This document shows positions 15,835-22,549 of a stretch of 22,549 nt of DNA, one piece after another. The stretch spans positions 1-22,549 of the forward strand of contig DATLZZ010000001.1 of the NCBI GenBank assembly GCA_035573715.1, written 5' to 3'. This DNA is from JACPRL01 sp035573715 (GTDB taxonomy: Bacteria; Acidobacteriota; Terriglobia; Acidiferrales; 2-02-FULL-67-57). The notes under the pieces were generated by a model. It had not been told where the DNA came from. It saw only the letters and a list, made by a program, of their open reading frames with translations, and searched no databases. Each line of letters begins with the position of its first letter. The stretch's first letter is position 1. The position numbers and the translations under genes are program-made.

Positions 15835-15866
15835 CAAAGCGCCCGGCCCCGCGGCCGGGCGCTTTG
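15835..15866. terminator. Strong hairpin terminator between convergent genes
   Basis: A perfect 14-base-pair stem (15835-15848 with 15853-15866) and a four-base loop CCGC lie 22 bases after the receptor stop and four bases before the rmuC stop. The stem is GC-rich in the middle and AAAG/CTTT at its base, and is followed by CTTTC on the plus strand. It probably ends both genes, acting better rightward. Confidence 0.8.
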
Positions 15867-15870
15867 CTTT

Positions 15871-16947
15871 CTAGCGACTTCCCTCGCCGGGCAGGGACTT
15901 CACGGCCGGCTCTGGCAGGGCGCGGAGTTGCTGCAGGGAAGTGCGAACACTGGCGAGGACACTCAACAGGTCATCCCGGCTGCTCCCAGCCATGGCGTGA
16001 ATCTTGGCGACACGGTTCTGGACGATATCGTCGAGCAAGGCCATCTGGGCCTCGACTTGAGAAAGGAAGTTATTGAGGTTCTCAAGCTCGACCGAACGAC
16101 CATGCTGGAGATAAAGATTGTAGAGGGCGAGCACGTAGGGCACCGCCAAGCTGTAAGGCATAAGTAGCACGCGGTAGTCGCGGAAGGCGCGGATGTGCGC
16201 GGTGCGACAACAGGAAAAGACCGCGTCGGGCACGGCTGCCACCCCCACGTTCACCGTGAAGCGCGGATCCAGGTATTTCTGTACTTCAGCCGCCTTCTTC
16301 AGCGCCGCCTCTTCGATGCGGTCGGTGAGCTTGCGGCGCGTCTCGCTGTCGGTCGCCTGCGCCAGTTCCTCCAGCAGTTCGCTTCCTGCCCACTTGGAGT
16401 CAATCGGAAGCCGGCGGTCGTTGGGCAGAACCACGGCGTACTCCACCGGCTTGCCGCCCACCTTGAAGTCCGTTTCCAGCATGTCGGGCGGGAACTGCTG
16501 AAAAGCCTCGGCCAAAACACTCTCTCCCGCGCCGCCGCGGGCACTCCCACCTGCGATGACGGCTTCGATTCCCTTTACCGCCCGGTGCAAGTTTTCTTCC
16601 TGCGCTTTGCGGGCGGTGTAGTCGGCCCTCAACGTTTCCAACGACTGCTGAGTTTGATGAAGGGCCTGCAGCAAGTCGGACTTCACGCTGCCGGCGCTCT
16701 CGGCCAAGCGCGTCTGGAGGCTACCGACTACCTGCTGGGTTGTCGCCTGGGTTTGAGCAATGAGTTCCACCTGGGATTTCAGCGCCCCCAAGTCCTTCAA
16801 CGCTGTAGCGATTTCGGGGGGCAAGGCGGCGGAGACGACAGGTGGCGGCGAGGCGGTGGCGCTTCGCCGGGCGAGCAGGTAGCCCACCACACCGGCAGCT
16901 ACGGCCACAATCACGGCCACAAGGATGGTTTCGACGCTCACGCTCAC
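15871..16947 (-). CDS. rmuC: RmuC-family DNA recombination protein
   Basis: This 358-residue protein has one N-terminal membrane segment (about 8-26, ending YLLARR) and then a long helical, probably coiled-coil region to about 125. The RmuC domain follows: GGAGESVLAEAF, YAVVLPNDRRLPIDSKW and a long block around EVQKYLDPRFTVNVG. RmuC limits DNA inversions and rearrangements in E. coli. The fold is related to restriction-endonuclease-like proteins, and the biochemical role is not settled. The start is a GTG with no obvious Shine-Dalgarno; a second in-frame GTG two codons on is an alternative. It lies 80 bases downstream of the HD-GYP gene on the same strand and may be co-transcribed with it, although a short repeat sits in the gap. 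It is somewhat shorter than E. coli RmuC. Confidence 0.88.
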   Translation of the reverse strand: MSVSVETILVAVIVAVAAGVVGYLLARRSATASPPPVVSAALPPEIATALKDLGALKSQVELIAQTQATTQQVVGSLQTRLAESAGSVKSDLLQALHQTQQSLETLRADYTARKAQEENLHRAVKGIEAVIAGGSARGGAGESVLAEAFQQFPPDMLETDFKVGGKPVEYAVVLPNDRRLPIDSKWAGSELLEELAQATDSETRRKLTDRIEEAALKKAAEVQKYLDPRFTVNVGVAAVPDAVFSCCRTAHIRAFRDYRVLLMPYSLAVPYVLALYNLYLQHGRSVELENLNNFLSQVEAQMALLDDIVQNRVAKIHAMAGSSRDDLLSVLASVRTSLQQLRALPEPAVKSLPGEGSR

Positions 16948-16986
16948 GGTATTCTAACACGCAAGAATCGGGGCCTTCGTCCCGAT

Positions 16987-17009
16987 GACAGGCGAGAATG
17001 CCCGTCCGA
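16987..17009. repeat. Short dispersed repeat of the GGC(A/G)AGAATGCC(C/T)GTCC type, copy 1
   Basis: The sequence around 16987-17009 contains GGCGAGAATGCCCGTCC. A close relative, GGCAAGAATGCCTGTCC, occurs at 22471-22487. Both lie outside genes. The motif is partly palindromic (GGC..GAATGCC). Related copies are common in acidobacterial genomes as far as I recall. Function unknown. Confidence 0.5.
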
Positions 17010-17027
17010 CCGCGGCCCTTGCGAGGA

Positions 17028-18941
17028 CTAGCTGCCCTTGGCGGTGAGCTGGTAGACCTTGGCGTCGACGAAGAGCTGGAACAGCACCGGGTCGAGCCCG
17101 CCGCGGCGGACGTCGTCGGCCAGGATGTCGAGCGCCTTCTCAATCGGCACCGCTTTCTTGTAGGGCCGGTCGGCTGCCGACAGGGCGTCGAAAATATCCG
17201 AGATGGTCATCATCTTGGTCTGCGGCGGGATTTGCGGTTCCTTCAGTTTGTAGGGGTAGCCGGTGCCGTCGAGCTTCTCGTGGTGGGCGCGGGCGATGAG
17301 GGGGATGTTCTTGATCTCGCTGGTCCACGGAATCTGCGCCAGGAAGTTGAAGGTGTGGATGACGTGGGACTCGATCTGCAAGCGCTCCTCCGGGTCGAGG
17401 CTGCCCTTGGGAATGGAGAGGAAGCGGACCTCCTCCGGCGTCAGGTAGTTGCGCTCGACGCCGTGGACGTCGAGGTAGGTGCGCTTGGCGATCTCGAGCA
17501 GGCGCTCGAAGCGCCCCTCGGGCAGCACGGTGGGTTCGTTCACCTGCAGCAGGAACTGCCAGTAGTCCTCCAGCTCTTGCAGCCGCCGCTGGTAGTCCAT
17601 CTCGATTTCGTTGAGGGTCTCGGCGGGCAGGCGGCCCTGCACCGCCTCCAATTTGCGCCGCAGGTAATCGGCCTCCACCGCCTTGCGCACGAAGTCGAAC
17701 CGCTGCTGGATGACCTGAATCTGGTGGGGGTAGAGCTTTTTGGCCTTCACCAGCACCTGCTCGCGCACGCCGACCTTGCCGAAGTCGTGCAGCAGCGCCG
17801 CGTAGCGGATTTCCTTCATCTGCTCGCGGCTGAAGCGCAGGCCGGCGTAGGGGCCGGTCTCGACCCGGTCGACCACCTCCGCCAGCCCGCAGGTGAGCTT
17901 GGAGACGCGGAAGGAATGGCCCGAGGTCGTCGGGTCGCGCTGCTCGATGGCGGTTACCGCCGCCTTGACGAACCCTTCGAACAGCGTCTGGATGCTTTCA
18001 TACAGCACGTTGTTCTCGTAGGCCACCGCCGCCTGCGAGGCCAGCGAGAAGGCCAGCTCCTGCACCCGCGGCTCGAAGGGAACGACTTGCTCGTCCACGG
18101 CGGCGGGCGAGATCAGCTTGGCGGCAAAGTCGCGCTTGCGGTTGATGAGCTGCACCACGCCCAGGATTTCGCCCTTCTGGTTCTTCATCGGAATGGTGAG
18201 CATGGATTTGGTGCGGTAGCCGATTTCCTCGTCAAAGCGGCGGTTGAACTTGAAGCCCCTGTCGGCGGGGATGTTGTAGACGTCCTCGAGGTGGACGACC
18301 TCGCCGGTGTCGGCCACGTAGCCGGCGATGGAGCGCCGGTCGATGGGCATGGTGAACTCGGTCAGGCCCAGCTCGATGCTGTCGTTCTGGGTGAGCTTGA
18401 AGCGCAGCCGCTTCTGGCCTTCGGCGACTTCTTCGACCAGGTAGAGCGAGCCCGCGTCGGCGGCGGTGATTTCGCGGCTGGCGCGCAGGATGAGCTCCAG
18501 CAGCTTCTGGGTGTCGCGCTCGGCGGAGAGCGCGATGCCGATGCGGTTGAGCTCGGCGATTTCATGCGACAGCGCCTCGCAGGTGCGCTCGGCTTCCGCC
18601 AGCCGCTCGGCCAGCTCCAGGTTCTCAAAGGCGGCCGCCAGCGTGCGCTCCACCACCTCCGCCGGCGTGCTCGGGGGCAGATAGGCGAACACCGGCCCGT
18701 TGGGCTGCGGCGGCAGACCGGCGCCGGTGAAGTAGATGACGCGTTGGGCGCGCCCCGACTCGAGAGCGCGCTCCAGGTCGCGCGCATCCTGCCTCCAGTC
18801 GGCCAGCCACACCAGCGGGCCGTTGCGGAGCTCAGCCGGCAGGGGACCGCGGCCCACCGCCTGGGCCGCATAGGCCGCAGGGAGAGCTTTGGCCTGCGTC
18901 GCCGCCGGCGAGTCGCTGAAGTAAACGACTTTTCGGTTCAT
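17028..18941 (-). CDS. GAF + HD-GYP domain signalling protein (probable cyclic-di-GMP phosphodiesterase)
   Basis: The protein has 637 residues from the ATG at 18941; an in-frame TTG three codons upstream is a weaker alternative. The N-terminal 110 residues look like a degenerate receiver-type domain. A short coiled coil and a GAF domain follow (about 150-315). The HD-GYP domain then begins with TSGHSFRVSKL (about 339-349) and LLHDFGKVGV (about 383-392, metal-binding HD pair). HHEKLDGTGYP (553-563) and DIFDALSAADRPYKKA (about 582-597) complete it. These signature residues are intact, so it should hydrolyse cyclic di-GMP (or cGAMP-like dinucleotides) in response to a ligand bound by GAF. About 110 extra, mostly helical residues are inserted between the HD and GYP parts. 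It is divergent from the cNMP-PilB gene, which makes a shared pilus-control role plausible. Confidence 0.9.
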   Translation of the reverse strand: MNRKVVYFSDSPAATQAKALPAAYAAQAVGRGPLPAELRNGPLVWLADWRQDARDLERALESGRAQRVIYFTGAGLPPQPNGPVFAYLPPSTPAEVVERTLAAAFENLELAERLAEAERTCEALSHEIAELNRIGIALSAERDTQKLLELILRASREITAADAGSLYLVEEVAEGQKRLRFKLTQNDSIELGLTEFTMPIDRRSIAGYVADTGEVVHLEDVYNIPADRGFKFNRRFDEEIGYRTKSMLTIPMKNQKGEILGVVQLINRKRDFAAKLISPAAVDEQVVPFEPRVQELAFSLASQAAVAYENNVLYESIQTLFEGFVKAAVTAIEQRDPTTSGHSFRVSKLTCGLAEVVDRVETGPYAGLRFSREQMKEIRYAALLHDFGKVGVREQVLVKAKKLYPHQIQVIQQRFDFVRKAVEADYLRRKLEAVQGRLPAETLNEIEMDYQRRLQELEDYWQFLLQVNEPTVLPEGRFERLLEIAKRTYLDVHGVERNYLTPEEVRFLSIPKGSLDPEERLQIESHVIHTFNFLAQIPWTSEIKNIPLIARAHHEKLDGTGYPYKLKEPQIPPQTKMMTISDIFDALSAADRPYKKAVPIEKALDILADDVRRGGLDPVLFQLFVDAKVYQLTAKGS

Positions 18942-19031
18942 CCCGCCCAACCCCGTGATGGCCGAAGAGTATACTCCGATTGGCGTCGCGGCGAAAGGAA
19001 CAAAACCCTCGCCGCCTGCGGGCGGCGCGAG

Positions 19032-19037
19032 TATAAT
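19032..19037 (+). promoter_or_regulatory. Perfect -10 box (TATAAT) for the PilB-like gene
   Basis: TATAAT stands in an otherwise very GC-rich divergent intergenic region, 60 bases before the ATG at 19097. No good -35 is seen; a CGCCGCC-tgcg-GGCGGCG hairpin (about 19010-19027) occupies that place. On the other strand, TATACT near 18971-18976 could serve the HD-GYP gene. Confidence 0.4.
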
Positions 19038-19047
19038 CGGGCGCGAC

Positions 19048-19069
19048 GCGCGGGCTCGCCAGCCCGCGC
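19048..19069 (+). promoter_or_regulatory. Leader hairpin of the cNMP-PilB gene
   Basis: GCGCGGGCT (19048-19056) and AGCCCGCGC (19061-19069) form a perfect nine-pair stem with loop CGCC. It lies between the TATAAT box and the ribosome site (GGGAG at about 19088), so it should be in the 5' untranslated RNA. It could be an attenuator or stabilising element. No T-run follows. Confidence 0.35.
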
Positions 19070-19096
19070 ACCTTTCTCAGGGGGACGGGAGTCAAA

Positions 19097-21157
19097 ATGG
19101 CCACCAATCCACCGGCGGCAACAACAGCAGCGCGTCCAGCGCCCGTGGCGGCGCCGGCCCGGCAACATTTCCTGCAGCGCATTGATCTGTTCAGCCTGCT
19201 GTCGCCGCACGAATGCGACGCCATCGTGCGGCGGCTGAAGCGCCGCGACTTCCCGCCCACCTACTACGTGGTGCGCGAAGGCCAGGCGGGCGATTCGATG
19301 TACTTCATCACCGCCGGCCGCTGCGAAGTGCGCAAGAAGGACCCCAACACTTCGATTGAATTCCTGCTGACCGAGCTCGGGCCGGGGGCCTGTTTCGGGG
19401 AGATGGCGTTGCTGACCGGCAAGCCGCGCACCGCCTCGGTGGTGACGCTGGAGCCCACCACGGTCGGCATCCTGGAGCGCAAGGATTTCGAAGAGCTGAT
19501 GATCCAGTACCCGAAGATGGGTGTTTCGCTGACGCGCATCCTGGCGGAGCGCGTCGAGTCGGCCTCGACCCAGGTCGGCATCGAGTACGTGGCGCTGGGC
19601 AAGGTGCAGTTCGACGCCCGGGTGCTGAGCCTGCTGCCCGAGCAGACCATCACCCAGCACAAGGTGCTGCCGGTGGCCTTCGCCAACAACCGGCTGACGC
19701 TGGCGATGGTGAATCCGGACAACCTGATGGCGCTGGACGACGTGCGGCGGTTCGTCAAGGGCGTGATGATCGAGCCGGTGGTGTGCACGGCGGAGGATTT
19801 CCAGAAGTTCCTCACCGGCCCCTACAAGACGCTGATGAAGAAGGAGGCAGGAAAGGGCGAGGCCGGGGGCGGCAGCCCCTCCGCGGCGCTGCAGTCGCTG
19901 CAATCGGATTCGCTGAAGGACATTGACCTCGAAGCCATCGAGTCCGACGAAATGGCGGCGACCTCGGTGACCGACATCAAGCACTCAGCCGAGGACGCGC
20001 CGGTGGTGCGGCTGGCCAACGCCATCCTGGCCTCGGCGGTGAACCAGGGGGCGAGCGACATCCACATCGAGCCGATGGAGAAAGACGTGCAAGTGCGGTT
20101 CCGCATCGACGGCGTGCTGCATCCGGTGCAGACGGTGCCGAAGAAAGGCCAGATGGGGCTGATTGCGCGGCTGAAGATATTGTCGAAGCTGGATATCGCC
20201 GAGAAACGGCTGCCGCAGGACGGGCGCATCAGCGTGCGCCTGGAGGACAAAGCCATTGACTTCCGCGTCTCCACCATTCCCTCCAAGTGGGGCGAGAAAG
20301 TCTGCATGCGCATCCTCGACAAGTCGAACACCCAACTGGGGCTCGACAAGCTCATCAGCCACCCGGAAACGCTTCAGAAAGTGCGCGACATGGTCAACCA
20401 GCCCTACGGGATTCTCTACGTCACCGGACCGACGGGCTCGGGCAAGACCACGACGTTGTATTCGGCGCTGGCCGAGCTCAACAGCCCCGACATCAACATC
20501 TCCACCGTCGAAGACCCAATTGAATACGACCTCGCCGGCATCAACCAGGTGCAGGTGCACAAGGAAATCGGGCTCGACTTCGCCCGGGTGCTGCGCGCGT
20601 TCCTGCGCCAGGACCCTGACGTCATCCTCATCGGCGAGACCCGCGACAAAGAAACCGCCAAGATTGCCGTCGAGGCGGCGCTCACCGGCCACATGGTTTT
20701 CACCACCCTGCACACCAACGACGCCGCCGGGACGTTCGTGCGGCTGGACGAAATGGGCATCGAGCCGTTCCTGGTGGCCAGCTCCACCATCGGGGTGATG
20801 GCGCAGCGGCTGGCGCGGCGCCTCTGCCAGAAGTGCAAGGAAGCCTACACGGTGGACGCCGAAACGCTCCGCTTCCTCGGCGCGCCGGCCGAGTCGAAGG
20901 TTACCTTCTACAAGCCGGTCGGGTGCGACGCCTGCGGCGGCTCCGGCTACAAGGGCCGCGTCGGCATCTACGAAGTGCTGCGGATGACGACCGGAGTCCG
21001 GGCGATGGTCATCCGGCGAGCCAACACCGACGAAATCCGCGAGGCCGCCCGCCGCGACGGCATGCTCACCCTCAAAGACTACGGCCTGATGCTGCTCAAG
21101 GAAGGCCTGACCTCGCTCGACGAAGTCCTTCAGTGCGTCGTCGTCCAGGAAGAATAG
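19097..21157 (+). CDS. PilB/GspE-type secretion ATPase fused to an N-terminal cyclic-nucleotide-binding domain
   Basis: This 686-residue cytoplasmic motor ATPase is for type IV pilus assembly or type II secretion. Residues about 25-150 form a CRP/PKA-type cyclic-nucleotide-binding domain with phosphate-binding cassette FGEMALLTGKPRTAS (100-114). Residues about 165-240 match only the second half of the GspE/MshE N-terminal domain (LPVAFANNRLTLAMVNPDN). The ATPase has Walker A GPTGSGKT (444-451), Asp box VEDPIE (471-476), Walker B DPDVILIGETRD (506-517) and His box TTLHTND (536-542). The zinc-binding cysteines are Cys577, Cys580, Cys610 and Cys613. All catalytic parts are intact. The usual N-terminal RLGxxL...GxI cyclic-di-GMP motif is not seen, so the cNMP domain may replace that sensor. 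No other pilus genes are nearby; the divergent HD-GYP gene is the only likely partner. Confidence 0.92.
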   Translation: MATNPPAATTAARPAPVAAPARQHFLQRIDLFSLLSPHECDAIVRRLKRRDFPPTYYVVREGQAGDSMYFITAGRCEVRKKDPNTSIEFLLTELGPGACFGEMALLTGKPRTASVVTLEPTTVGILERKDFEELMIQYPKMGVSLTRILAERVESASTQVGIEYVALGKVQFDARVLSLLPEQTITQHKVLPVAFANNRLTLAMVNPDNLMALDDVRRFVKGVMIEPVVCTAEDFQKFLTGPYKTLMKKEAGKGEAGGGSPSAALQSLQSDSLKDIDLEAIESDEMAATSVTDIKHSAEDAPVVRLANAILASAVNQGASDIHIEPMEKDVQVRFRIDGVLHPVQTVPKKGQMGLIARLKILSKLDIAEKRLPQDGRISVRLEDKAIDFRVSTIPSKWGEKVCMRILDKSNTQLGLDKLISHPETLQKVRDMVNQPYGILYVTGPTGSGKTTTLYSALAELNSPDINISTVEDPIEYDLAGINQVQVHKEIGLDFARVLRAFLRQDPDVILIGETRDKETAKIAVEAALTGHMVFTTLHTNDAAGTFVRLDEMGIEPFLVASSTIGVMAQRLARRLCQKCKEAYTVDAETLRFLGAPAESKVTFYKPVGCDACGGSGYKGRVGIYEVLRMTTGVRAMVIRRANTDEIREAARRDGMLTLKDYGLMLLKEGLTSLDEVLQCVVVQEE

Positions 21158-21164
21158 TCGCTAC

Positions 21165-21263
21165 AGAGCCACGAAGGCACAAAGACACAAAGTAAAGCGT
21201 CGACAAGAGTCTTTCCTCTGTTGTCTTGCCTATCTCTTTGTGCTTTCGTGCCTTTGTGGCTCT
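21165..21263. repeat. Long imperfect inverted repeat of the 'GCCAC(A/G)AAGGCAC(A/G)AA' type between convergent genes
   Basis: The arms at 21165-21192 and 21236-21263 are 28 bases each and pair at 24 positions, around a 43-base centre. The purine-rich arm is built from a short unit, (G/C)CAC(A/G)AAG, repeated about three times. It resembles dispersed 'accacagaggcacagagg'-like repeats known from many environmental bacteria. It lies eight bases after the PilB-like stop, and its right arm holds the last codons and stop of the DUF3500 gene. It can form a large hairpin in transcripts from either side and may terminate both. Confidence 0.75.
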
Positions 21264-22294
21264 CGTTTGCGGTGATGCGCGGAAGTGGCGTAGTGGGCGC
21301 GGAGCGGGTCGGGACCGAAGTCGCGCTCAAAGTCGCGCCAGACGGTGTGGATGTGGTTGGCGCCGTCCTGGGTGTTGTCGTACTCAATGACAAAGGTCGG
21401 GCCGTGCAAGCGGTAGTAGTGCCCCTGGCCGGGCTCGCTGCCGCCCGCCCAGGCGAAGTGAATTTTTTCGAGGCCAGCAGCGCGAATGCGGGCCAGCTCC
21501 GCCTCGGCCAGTTCTTTGCGCAGGCGCCGCGCGTAGACCTCCAACAATTCCTGTAGAACCTTCTGTTGCTCGGCTGTCATCGCGGCGTAGGCGACCCCCA
21601 CCGGCGGGCCCAGCTCGGCCCGGCGGGCCACGCCGGTGACGATGTCGGCGGGCGCCTCGACCTTGATGAGCGCCTTGCGGCGCCGCTCCGCCGTCAGCAG
21701 CTTCAGCAGTCGCCGCGCCAAGTCTTCCTCCTGCGGCAGCGTGCGCAGACCGCGGTATTGGCCTTCGTCGCGCACTTCGGCCGGGTTGGCGCCGAAGAAG
21801 AACGGCGTGGCGGAAACCACCTGCCCACCCTGTAAGGTGAAATTCAAGGAAAGGTGGTGGCCTTCGACGCGCCAGCCCCAGGGCCCGTGCTCGCTCGGCC
21901 GTCCAAAGAAAGTAAAAAAGTAGAGCGCCGAGTCGCGGATGGGGTTGTGGGTGCGCTCCCAGAGAACCTGATCGAGCGAGCGAATGTTGTTCAGGGTGCG
22001 ATGGCCTTCTTCACTGAGCGCCGCGCGCAGGAGCTGATCGGCTCGGGCCTGCTGGGCGGGCGACATCGACTTGAAGGAGACGCCCCGGCGGGCTCGCGGG
22101 ATGTAGTGCCAGTCGTAGCGTTCTTGGTCGTCCAGGGAGAAGAAAAGCTTGCCCTGCTGCTCGGAGTTCAGCTCAGTCGCGAAAGCTTGCGCCGCCTGCG
22201 CCATCTCCGCCGCCGGCGACGAGGCCGTCTGCGCCCACGCCGCCAGCGCCAGGGCGAACAGCCAGAGTTGCTTGACCCTCGGCGAGCCGGGCAT
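21230..22294 (-). CDS. Secreted DUF3500-like protein of unknown function
   Basis: This 354-residue precursor starts at the ATG at 22294, where MPGSPRVKQLWLFALALAAW forms a signal peptide. The frame runs 66 codons further upstream, but that part has no protein-like character. The mature part has DUF3500 features: SMSPAQQARADQLLRAALSEEGHRTL, an ALYFFTFFGRP segment, PWGWRVEGHHLSLNFTL, and SATPFFFGANPAEV. A second half contains a KIHFAWAGG block and HYYRLHGPTFVIEYDNTQ. I know no biochemical function for this family; it occurs in secreted proteins of soil bacteria. The last residues (about REPQRHESTKR) are encoded by the inverted repeat at 21165-21263, so the C-terminal tail has probably been altered by repeat insertion. 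Confidence 0.8.
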   Translation of the reverse strand: MPGSPRVKQLWLFALALAAWAQTASSPAAEMAQAAQAFATELNSEQQGKLFFSLDDQERYDWHYIPRARRGVSFKSMSPAQQARADQLLRAALSEEGHRTLNNIRSLDQVLWERTHNPIRDSALYFFTFFGRPSEHGPWGWRVEGHHLSLNFTLQGGQVVSATPFFFGANPAEVRDEGQYRGLRTLPQEEDLARRLLKLLTAERRRKALIKVEAPADIVTGVARRAELGPPVGVAYAAMTAEQQKVLQELLEVYARRLRKELAEAELARIRAAGLEKIHFAWAGGSEPGQGHYYRLHGPTFVIEYDNTQDGANHIHTVWRDFERDFGPDPLRAHYATSAHHRKREPQRHESTKR

Positions 22295-22469
22295 AAAGGC
22301 GGCATTATGCCTGCCGCGTGCGAGGAGAGCAAGCAGAGACAGGAACGTGTCTGGTGAAGTCGCGCCGTGATCGGCCGAACGCGAGCCGAAGGCGACGAAA
22401 TGCGCGGCGGGAATCGCGCGGCAGTCGCCCGCCGTCGCCACCGCCACGGACGCCAGTGGCCGCTGCGGC

Positions 22470-22487
22470 GGGCAAGAATGCCTGTCC
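22470..22487. repeat. Short dispersed repeat GGGCAAGAATGCCTGTCC, copy 2
   Basis: This is a relative of the copy at 16987-17009, differing by A/G and C/T changes in the core. It lies in the gene-free end of the window, upstream of the DUF3500 gene. Confidence 0.5.
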
Positions 22488-22502
22488 ACCAACCGTGCGG
22501 AG

Positions 22503-22527
22503 TTTGCGGTTTTTGCGGTTTTTGCGG
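22503..22527. repeat. Short tandem repeat of TTTTTGCGG units
   Basis: One TTTGCGG unit is followed by two exact TTTTTGCGG units, and then TTTCCCC. It is a small low-complexity array in the otherwise GC-rich end of the window. No coding gene is seen from 22295 to 22549. Confidence 0.6.
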
Positions 22528-22549
22528 TTTCCCCGTTGTCCCAGAACCC

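Noticed and set aside
16998..19238. 746-codon open frame antisense to the HD-GYP gene
   Set aside because: The frame is low in sequence complexity and has no motif; the opposite strand encodes clear GAF and HD-GYP motifs.
1..22549. CRISPR array or cas genes
   Set aside because: No regularly spaced direct repeats of 20-40 bases and no Cas-like protein were seen.

Overview
The window looks like a piece of an Acidobacteriota-type chromosome (or a close relative) carrying the edge of a horizontally acquired defence island. The organism guess rests on a very large Oar-like TonB-dependent receptor with an N-terminal carboxypeptidase-regulatory domain, a DUF3500-type secreted protein, short 'gctaaagcc' palindromes and the 'gggcaagaatgcctgtcc' repeat family, all in a GC-rich background. 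It is an inference and was not checked against any database.

Region A (1 to about 8997) is clearly less GC-rich than the rest and holds two convergent operons. The rightward one encodes the end of an unidentified protein, a 1177-residue P-loop ATPase, a DndC/PAPS-reductase-like PP-loop sulfurtransferase-type protein, a GIY-YIG nuclease-like protein and a DGQHR (DndB-like) protein. The leftward one encodes a small HTH protein, a GHKL (MORC/Hsp90/MutL-type) ATPase and a second GIY-YIG protein. The last genes of the two operons overlap tail to tail by 66 bp. This looks like an undescribed or little-described sulfur-based DNA modification/restriction or anti-phage system. It has DndB- and DndC-like parts, but no DndA, DndD or DndE is visible.

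The island edge lies at 8998-9039, where the 5' half of a tRNA-Arg(CCU) gene (minus strand) is cut off two bases after the anticodon loop. The sequence beyond it is not tRNA, as expected if an element inserted at this tRNA. No integrase is visible, so the other end of the element is outside the window.

Region B (9040-22549) is ordinary GC-rich chromosome. It holds rfbC (dTDP-rhamnose pathway), then a minus-strand pair of a secreted Xaa-Pro-type metallopeptidase and an aquaporin-family channel, and then the 1266-residue TonB-dependent receptor with a strong terminator. After these come minus-strand rmuC and a GAF/HD-GYP signalling protein. Divergent from the HD-GYP gene is a PilB/GspE-type ATPase fused to an N-terminal cyclic-nucleotide-binding domain. 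Last is a minus-strand DUF3500-like secreted protein, separated from the ATPase gene by a long imperfect inverted repeat. The HD-GYP/PilB pair suggests second-messenger control of type IV pili or secretion. Several very long antisense open frames here are by-products of high GC and are not reported as genes.
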